Of a stretch of 64,000 nt of DNA, positions 56,663 through 64,000 are shown one piece after another. This DNA is from Schistosoma mansoni (lineage: Eukaryota; Platyhelminthes; Trematoda; Strigeidida; Schistosomatidae), in contig NC_031498.1 of NCBI RefSeq assembly GCF_000237925.1, forward strand, positions 15,973,906 to 16,037,905. Reading direction: 5' to 3'. The notes beneath the pieces are model-generated. The model had not been told where the DNA came from. It saw only the letters and a list, made by a program, of their open reading frames with translations, and ran no database searches. Both the position numbers and the translations under genes were made by a program. Each line of letters begins with the position of its first letter. Position 1 is the stretch's first letter.

Positions 56663-59633
56663 ATGGCTCTCTTCACTCCTACGAACCAAAAACGGTTGAC
56701 TAACATATCTGTAGTTCGCCTTAAGAAAGGCGGTAATCGTTACGAGTTGGCATGTTACCCAAACAAAGTGCAAGCATGGAGAGATAAGCTGTACGTTTCA
56801 AACTATCAAATTACGCTACAGTGAAACTAATTTAGATGAGGTTTTACAGGCTCATTGTGTCTTCACGAATGTATCAAAAGGTCAGTTCGCTAACAAAAAG
56901 GAAATGTATGTACACTTCCGCACAGAAGATGAAAAACAAATAATACAGACAGTAGACTGTCGTTATAATATCCCAAGCTTTTAGATACTAGAACATGGAG
57001 AATTACAACTCACGGAAAAGGAACGCCTTGTAGGACAACAGGCCTTGTTTAGAGATGTGGCTAAAATGGTGTCTGAAAGATGCGTGAACCCTGAAAACAA
57101 TCGAGCATACACTGTCACAATGATAGAGAAGATGATGAAAGATTGTCACATTTCCCTGAAAGCTAATAAAAGTGCTAAACAGCATGTAAGTCAAGTAGCA
57201 ATTCGAGTCGCTCCAGGCTTTAGAGGTTATTAAACAATTGCGGTCGGCTCCCGGATTTAAAATTGCTCCTTCAATGATGGAAGTGAATATTACCATACAG
57301 AAAGACTCATGTAAACCTGTTATTGAGAGACTTTTACAACTATGCAATGATATCGTACAACAAAGTGAATCTTCCGACGGACTTTACGATCTGGTTAGTT
57401 CGGATTTGTCATCTTCGATAAACTTTATCGACTAATCTAATGTCATCCGTCCTTTTTATGACATTGGACTTCTACTTTTAAATATCTATAAACTTTTTTA
57501 CACTGTTTGTGAGTAGTCAAATTCTGGAGCTCGCTGATGGCCGATGTTATCCAAACAACTTAGGAGTCATTCAAGAGGAGACTTGACATATTCTTAAAGG
57601 CTCAGGACAGTATTCCACTATGATTTATCAGTATTTCTCTTTTAGTCATCGGATTTATCTAGGTTCCCATCTGAAAGGATCGACGATCCACTGCTATTAA
57701 ATAAGGAGACCTGCTAAGGGAAAAATTCAATCCTATCTCCAACCATTTTGAAAGTAACACTACTAGTTTGGTATAGAAGCGTTATGTTACTTAAACTGGA
57801 GAGTAAATAAAACCCATGCAGTTTATCTGGTACCGTCATGATGGTTAACCGGTCGCTTCATATCGACATGTAACTTTACTGTTTCAGTTACAAAATTGAT
57901 ATTTCGTCCCTTCTGCTTCGAAATCAGCATTAGCTATATGTATACGTTGACAACAAATGGTAGCTAGCTCAATACACCTGAAGTTAGGTTCTACGATGTA
58001 GAGCTAGTATATCGTTAAACTAAATTGCAGTTTGCGATCAAATTCAGTCTGATATATTTTGAACTATATAGTCATCCTCCTAAGCCAACAAAACCATCGA
58101 TACAATTTGCAAGGTCCTTCAGTATCGGAAACGGGAAAGTGAAAGTCCCGCTTGGGTTTGACGGTAATTTGACACACTTTATCCACAAATATACCTCTTC
58201 CTCCCTTTGGAACACTTTTTTTACCATTTGCCTTGACATCATACTTCACCTCATCCCCAACTGGTACCGTAAACTAAACTGTTTTTCAACGTATATTCTG
58301 TTGACTATGACTCTAGAATCCCACCCTATATATTTATCTCATGTCGTTAAAGCTGACGTACTATATTTGAGAGTGGTTATCCGCTTGACTTCGCTCAACC
58401 TAGAGGAATGTGTAGGGTTTGTGACTGACGAATCGATACATACAGGAGGTTTACATGTATTTACCAACTTCCTATACGTATGACTCGTGCAATACGTCTT
58501 CTTGCTTGTCGAAAATACAGTATACTATGTAGTTGTCTCTCATATAATCTTATAACTGCATAATAACCTGTTTCATTGAGTCTGTACTAGCCGGGGGTGT
58601 ATGATGTATCAAGTGCAGTGCTAAAATGTACTGTACCTACTGAGTGAGTAGTGCTAAGGCTTTCTTTGTAATAGGTAAACTTAATCTTTTGGTTAGTCAT
58701 ACTGTAGGGTTTTTTAAACTGAGTTTTTTTTGGACATTTCACATATGTCTATCTATTATGTGTCCCAACGTGCAAAAATGTTAATGTAGTGGTAAAATGG
58801 AACAAAAAACCTAAGATAGTCAGGTCGAGTTAACTTTACTACATCAAATCATTGGGTGTCGAACTGCACTGTGTTGTAAGGTTTAATCGCGTGGTTGGAG
58901 TTTGCGAGACAATCCTAATCTGTGCTTCAGAACTGCAGACACGATTTCGGAGTGCATTCAGTTTTTACCCCTCTATAAGTTTTGATATTAGTTAACACTT
59001 TTTATTTGCCAGCTTAACCCACTTTTGAGTTAATTTACATCTTTAGTTTTCGCTAACATTGATATTAGTATTCTGTCGATCCTATGGTGTACTGGTGAAA
59101 AGTCTGGCAACTTGAAATAATACATATTTTTTCCAGGTCCTGGACTGTTTATGATTTAGAATACATCACCTATTTCCGCAAATGTTTTTTGAGTCGTAAA
59201 GGCTAAATCAACTCGGATTTTCATATTGTTAGCATGTCAGTATATTTAGTGTTTTCTTTTTTCGTCGTATTCAAGAAAATGTTCATATTTTACTTTTAAG
59301 ACTGCTGTTGTTGAACCTGAGAAATATGGCTCTATTGAAACGCTTCTCCACAACGAAATAAAGGGTCACTATTCCATAGAAATTGTCGATGGTACGAAGT
59401 GTAGTCACAAAGGACGCACAAAGTTAGACTCTGCTTTAACAGTAAAAACAGAAGTTGGGGAGAAAACAGTTGTGAAAAACGTTCCAGCTGAAAATGTTTC
59501 ATCGCAATCGAATGTAAGCCAGATTACTCAGTCATCTGAAGCTTCAGTTTCTGCCGGGAAAAAAGACAAAAATAAGTCCAAGAAAAAGAATAAAAAGGGT
59601 TCCAAACGTAATGACGATTGGTCTGATGATTAA
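56663..59633 (+). CDS. SBDS: SBDS ribosome maturation factor, 5 exons, 322 aa
   Basis: Exons 56663-56790, 56822-56951, 56985-57185, 57217-57393, 59301-59633 (969 bases, one frame). The start [20 protein letters not shown] matches human SBDS [20 protein letters not shown]. Further matches are [46 protein letters not shown] and the final-exon start [10 protein letters not shown]. The order is the FYSH domain (1-105), a helical middle domain, then a ferredoxin-like C-terminal domain. With the GTPase EFL1, SBDS releases eIF6 from nascent 60S subunits in the cytoplasm. Human SBDS has 250 aa; here the C-terminus extends by about 60-70 residues and ends in a lysine-rich tail ([17 protein letters not shown]). 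The first three introns are 31-33 bases; the fourth is 1907 bases. An AG at 56651-56652, eleven bases before the ATG, could serve cis- or trans-splicing. Confidence 0.95.
57394..59300 (+). other. SBDS intron 4
   Basis: Bounded by GTTAGT and CTTTTAAG. It is the only long intron of the gene. If retained, the message would end after [13 protein letters not shown] at a stop at 57433. It contains an unremarkable open stretch at 58025-58483 with no recognised motif. Confidence 0.7.
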
Positions 59634-60949
59634 TTTAGCCGATTGTTGTAGTGTTAACTTGGTCTTCAACCAGTCAGATTTATAATGATTTGCTTTCTTC
59701 TCTACCCTCAACGTGTATCATAAATTAATAAAGTCAAATTTTTATACTCTGACTTTCCAGTTTGAACGTCCAACTTCAGCGCCTTTCTGGTTACTATCAG
59801 TCTAAAAGACCTCATTATTACTAAGATACAGTAGGCTTTGTTAGATCTAACTTGGCATCGACTATCTAAATGTTAGAGCTTATGTTTTTCTGTCACTTCA
59901 CGCGACCGAATTCACCGATATCCGTCGGCTTACAGGCTTGCCGAAAGACATTTGAATTGAGAGTTTTCGTACTTTAGTGGATTGATTGAGTAGCTTTGCA
60001 TTCGTTTGTCTCTGTAATCCTATAAGGCATGTTTGTGGGGGCTTTTAACCACTTAAATATTCAGGCTTTGCTATTAAAAAAATATCTAAACCAGTTATTC
60101 ATAAGCATGCAAACGAAGTTAATCTGTCTTCTTGCCATCCTTAATAACACAGTTAACGTCAGTACTGCCAGGCTTGGCTCATTGTTGGTGATAATAGTTC
60201 TTTAGTACATAAGGAAAGTCAGTTTTAGAATGATCACGCATTGAACAAATATGCGTTTTTACCTACAAAAGCAGCTTTCTAGGACAGCCCTAGAGGTAAA
60301 TTACTTTTCCATTTCTAGTGAAAATATTAGATGCTTATGGAAATAATTCTTCGAACTGACATCCTAGTAGCTCTTAAGATTGGTCAATTATGCAGATATG
60401 TTATAGCATTTCGATCTCAGTGGTTCGTTTATTTTTACCTAAGGAAACAAGTCATGTCATCTTTATATTATGGATCGCTCAATTTCATCTATATTCAGAC
60501 CCAATATGTTTATCAATCTCAGGATTTTCACTAGCTAGTTATTCATACGCTCAAGCGAATTCTTCGAAAGCTTTTAATAAACCACAGACTGTTTATTGTA
60601 GTTCTTTAAAATCCGTCCAGATATCAAGAATGCGTTATATCATATCTGATTAGCTTAAACGTATAGTTTGTCAATCATGTAGAAAGTACGTAAGCATTTT
60701 AGTTCTTCGAGGACAGGAAACAATTATTCATTCCGGTGAAACCATGCTGAATTGATGGCCTTGAGGGTCTAGTAAAGATTAAGCTAGCCGATGCGCGAAT
60801 GAAAAAGGTTGTTGCAGGTACTTTGTTGCTGTATCTCACGGTTTGGATTACAATTAGTATTTAAAGAATATTGGACGGTGGTTTTTTCGTGAAATAAAGT
60901 TTCAAGGTTGGGATATAAGGTCTTAAGGTCAGGAACTAGGGTTGAGGTG
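59634..60949. other. Spacer downstream of SBDS
   Basis: Includes the SBDS 3' untranslated region, with AATTAATAAAGTC near 59725 as a probable polyadenylation signal. Open pieces at 60331-60653 have no recognised motif. Confidence 0.45.
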
Positions 60950-61705
60950 TTTGGGGGGCGAGACTAGAGAACATGGACGACCTTTGAACGAATCTTAAAT
61001 GACCTTGAGAAATATTAGCCAATCAGAAGACAGTTAGCATACAGTAAAAATATATTATACAAAACTCAAAAATTAAGGGGGATATTGTTCTTTTACATGA
61101 ATCAAAAACTTATCAAGGTCAGATATAGGTTCAGAAGTTTTAAAATCATGGTGCATCCGGCACAAGAACTCATCCATGTGGCTCCATAGTAGTCAACCTC
61201 TGGAACCATGATAAAGTCCCGAGAATTCTTTCAGCCTCGACTACATAGTTTCAGTGTTGTCGGTATGTTGGTATGGTTTAGGGTTTAGGATTAGGGTTAC
61301 GGTTTAGGGTTTAAGAGGAGACTATAAATTATGGACGACATTTGAGCGACGCTAGAGTGAATCTGAGAGTGTCAACGTAATAACTAAGACTAAATGAGGG
61401 TTATTAACCTGTGTGAAGAATTCAAATTATGATTTACAGTTCATGGTTAAGGTTAGGAATTATACTTAGGGTTTTCATCACGAACTGACATCAGCTATAA
61501 TGCCACAACTCTATCCAAATGTATAATTGAATTCTGCGCCAAAATCTCATGATAACTTATCTTGTAGACGCTTAATTATCATGTTTTCTTTAAAATCCGT
61601 TGCAAACTGACCGTACGTAAGCGTCAGGTACCGAACTTAGCGCCGTGACCTTGAAAACCCGCGAAAGCTTCTGATTGGCTCGTCCATGTTCTTTAGTCTC
61701 GCCTT
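60950..61705. repeat. Dispersed repeat with inverted ends, copy 2
   Basis: The left end GGCGAGACTAGAGAACATGG (about 60957) is the inverse of the right end CATGTTCTTTAGTCTCGCC (ending about 61702). A second left-end-like string, GAGACTATAAATTATGGACG, occurs at about 61316, suggesting nested or tandem copies. The interior shares blocks with 21.8-22.1 kb and includes a TTAGGG-like tract at 61275-61314. Confidence 0.5.
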
Positions 61706-62200
61706 AAGGTCTAAGCTATCGAAATTTAGCACTAGTAAGTTCAATAATGGTGTTGAAACTTCTAGTCCATTGTGATATTTCCCTATTGCCTATGCTGTGA
61801 AGCCGATGCAGGTAGTCTGCACTGTGGTTGGCTACTTTTAACTAACGCCAAGGTTATGTCTAAAATTGCTCAAGGTCGCGGTTGTGGTTTGGTTTGCCGC
61901 CCACTCTCTGTATCCTAATTAGCTCAGTCCTCCAAAAGTCGTCTTAACGCTCAGTCGTGTTCAGGTGCTGTGACCTTTAGGAAATCGAAGCGTTCGTTGG
62001 ATCTGCAGTAAAGTTTAGCCTTATCAGTAATAGATATTTCTAACAGCGAAAAGTGGCTTGCTGGATTCACCCATAGTTACGAGATAGATGTCTCGCTGCT
62101 ACTTATCCACAGGATTCCGAGTTTTCTTGTGTTCTGTTTGTGTCGCTCCTGGTCTTGTACGTCCTTTCATGTTTTCGCAATCCAACTATACACGTCTCAG

Positions 62201-62341
62201 TCTCCGGATCATAGAGAATTTCGGGGTTTTCCTCCAAGTCCGGGGAGATTTTGGGGAAAAAATCCCGAAATTACTGTTGATCAGTTGTGTGAACAAGGAT
62301 TTATTGTTGACAGTATCGTTTTAGCCTTTAGTGACCATTGA
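62201..62341 (+). CDS. Unidentified possible exon
   Basis: After an acceptor-like ACGTCTCAG the frame reads SPDHREFRGFPPSPGRFWGK, NPEITVDQLCEQGFIVDSIV and a stop. The composition looks coding (charged, proline-rich, no runs), and it could belong to a plus-strand gene continuing past the window. I do not recognise the family. A GT at about 62313 could be a donor. Confidence 0.3.
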   Translation, partial: SPDHREFRGFPPSPGRFWGKNPEITVDQLCEQGFIVDSIVLAFSDH

Positions 62342-63625
62342 AATAAATGGGGACTTTCCCAACCTCGCTATTACATCTCGTCTACAGGACTTCTGTTGGG
62401 ATCTGTTTAAATGCTATTATAATGGCTTCAGTGATCGATTGGCACAAATAGCAGGCTGTTTGTTACTTCGCATCTGCATCTGGGTTGTAGGAAGGAGATT
62501 CTTGTTCAGGTACTATATTATAAAGATATCTGACTATTTCCGGGTAACTTCTCACAGTAAATCTCAATCAACTGGGATCTTGCACAGTAGCAAGACCCAG
62601 TTATTAAATCATGAAATTTTCAATCTAGTTTATTTGATTAGTTGCATTTTCATTTTCCAGTTCATTTGCTTCTCTTAGACGTCACTATCATTTCGGACAG
62701 TTGTTTGCATGTGTTAAAAGATCTTTTTCGTTTATCTGACTGACAACTTGAAGATTTTATGCTTTTTTAAGGTGTATGAAGCATCAATATAAATTATGCT
62801 GACTTATTTTGATTCACCTTTTCTACCAATATAAGTGTACTCCTTACCAATGTAAAATCATTTAGATGATTGTGGACGGAATAGAAGGGGCTTTTGAAAA
62901 AAAAGGCTTGTGCGTCTAATAGCAATGGGTCAGCGATGCTCCAGATAGAGATGGGTATTTTAAACAAGCAATAGAGAAGTGTTACTAGATTAATGTGAAA
63001 TACCATTATGAACCCTTAAGAATATATCAAGTTTCATCTTGAATGACTCTTGGAAAGTCGTTTGGACCACCTCAGTCGGTAACGAATTCTAGGACGTGAC
63101 TATTCATATGGTGTGTCTACACTCCATTTTGCAATGTTGTACCTGGAATTTCTGTGTATTAATCCTGAGGTTTGTGTCAGAACTGAACCTAAATAGGTAT
63201 GTTTAAGGGTGTCTAAGTGTTTAGGATGCTACAAGTCATTAAAAGATCACCTCTCAGTCGCACTTAGGTAAGTTGGTAACGATCATTTTCGACCTGGAAC
63301 ACTTTTAGAAGTAATTGCTTAAGTTGTATTGTTAGTCCTTAAGTTTCAGCTTATAATTCTGGTTATAAACGTCTCTCCACAGCTTACCATAGTAAACGAA
63401 AAGGACAACTCGGACGATACTTGAAGAAGGTCATTCTTACAAGTTTAAAAGGAAAGAGGTCCTAGTACCAAATCCTGGGGGGGGGACCTCATTAAGACGT
63501 TCTGTGATCAGAGAAAAATTAGTTTATCCTGAGCTTGAAAATCCGACTTTATGAATATGACTTACATCAGTCTGTCCGTGTTGACTTGATGTGCATCAGC
63601 TTAAGCGTATTGATAAGACATCTAT

Positions 63626-64000
63626 AACTGACCCTATCAAAAGCTTTTTAGAAATCGAGATAAATTACATTCAACTTCCCCTAGGATTAAGGATGATAGT
63701 CCGTCTATCCACCCCAGTCAGAAGACTGGCAGTGCAGGAGTGGTCTCCCGAAATCGTAGTGTTGGAGTTAAAAATTTTTTCCAAAGTTGGGAAATGAAGG
63801 CCCTTGAAATGCCATATTTCTGCTTCTTTCCTATATCTTTTTATTTGATTATTTGCCGCTAAAATACTCAAAGCATGTAATTTCATTGCGGAAACGGGTT
63901 TTGTAGAGTTAGATAGTTTGTTAGAAGGTGATTTTGAGTTGAGAGAAGCTACTGTCCTTGTTTTCGTCCAAAAACACCAGTTAACAAGAAGTATGGGAAA
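63626..64000 (+). CDS. Unidentified possible partial gene at right edge
   Basis: After a TTTTTAG acceptor-like site one frame reads NRDKLHSTSPRIKDDSPSIH then PSQKTGSAGVVSRNRSVGVK, a Ser/Arg-rich stretch. A second open stretch from about 63870 reads CNFIAETGFVELDSLLEGDF then ELREATVLVFVQKHQLTRSM and runs off the end. These look like exons of one plus-strand gene, but the joins are not proven and the family is not recognised. Confidence 0.3.

Noticed and set aside
57238-57435. Separate small gene ending in SSINFID
   Set aside because: Its first part is SBDS exon 4 and the rest is the start of intron 4. At most it would be an intron-retention product.
61275-61314. Telomere
   Set aside because: The TTAGGG-like repeats are short, degenerate and internal to a dispersed repeat, with unrelated sequence on both sides.

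Overview
The window is AT-rich nuclear DNA from a flatworm, most likely a blood fluke of the genus Schistosoma. Three things point there. Two housekeeping genes have clusters of 31-44 base introns, while a third gene is stretched over 34 kb by long introns. tRNA-derived repeats carry hammerhead ribozymes of the schistosome S-alpha (Smα) type. RTE-like LINEs, Penelope-like pieces and Gypsy and BEL fossils fill the introns and spacers. Nothing bacterial is present: no operons, no ribosome binding sites and no CRISPR array.

Layout. (1) 906-2562 (+) is a seven-exon STK16/MPSK1-type protein kinase of 332 aa. All exon joins keep frame and the kinase motifs are readable. (2) 6668-40493 (-) is a 14-exon ABCG2-like half transporter of about 835 aa, convergent with the kinase gene. 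Its exons are 60-411 bases. Its introns hold most of the repeats: a BEL gag fossil folded into an inverted repeat, a solo LTR, four of the five ribozyme repeats, an RTE LINE and a second near-identical partial copy in the opposite orientation, an old second RTE lineage, and inverted tRNA-derived SINEs. (3) 40.5-44.9 kb has no gene I can recognise. (4) 44.9-56.3 kb is a nest of retroelements: a decayed RTE piece, a ribozyme repeat, an old Gypsy copy, and a young Gypsy element (50442-55752) with two 326-bp LTRs. The young element inserted into an LTR of the old copy. A further LTR-like remnant follows. (5) 56663-59633 (+) is a five-exon SBDS ribosome-maturation gene of 322 aa with a lysine-rich tail. 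(6) 59.6-64 kb holds a dispersed repeat with inverted ends and short gene-like stretches near the right edge that I cannot name.

The three host genes look functionally unrelated: a Golgi/membrane-associated kinase, a membrane efflux pump and a 60S subunit maturation factor. The most unusual features are the ribozyme SINEs, whose second stem covaries between copies, the nested Gypsy history directly upstream of SBDS, the inverted LINE pair flanking three ABCG exons, and the altered cysteine plan of the transporter.
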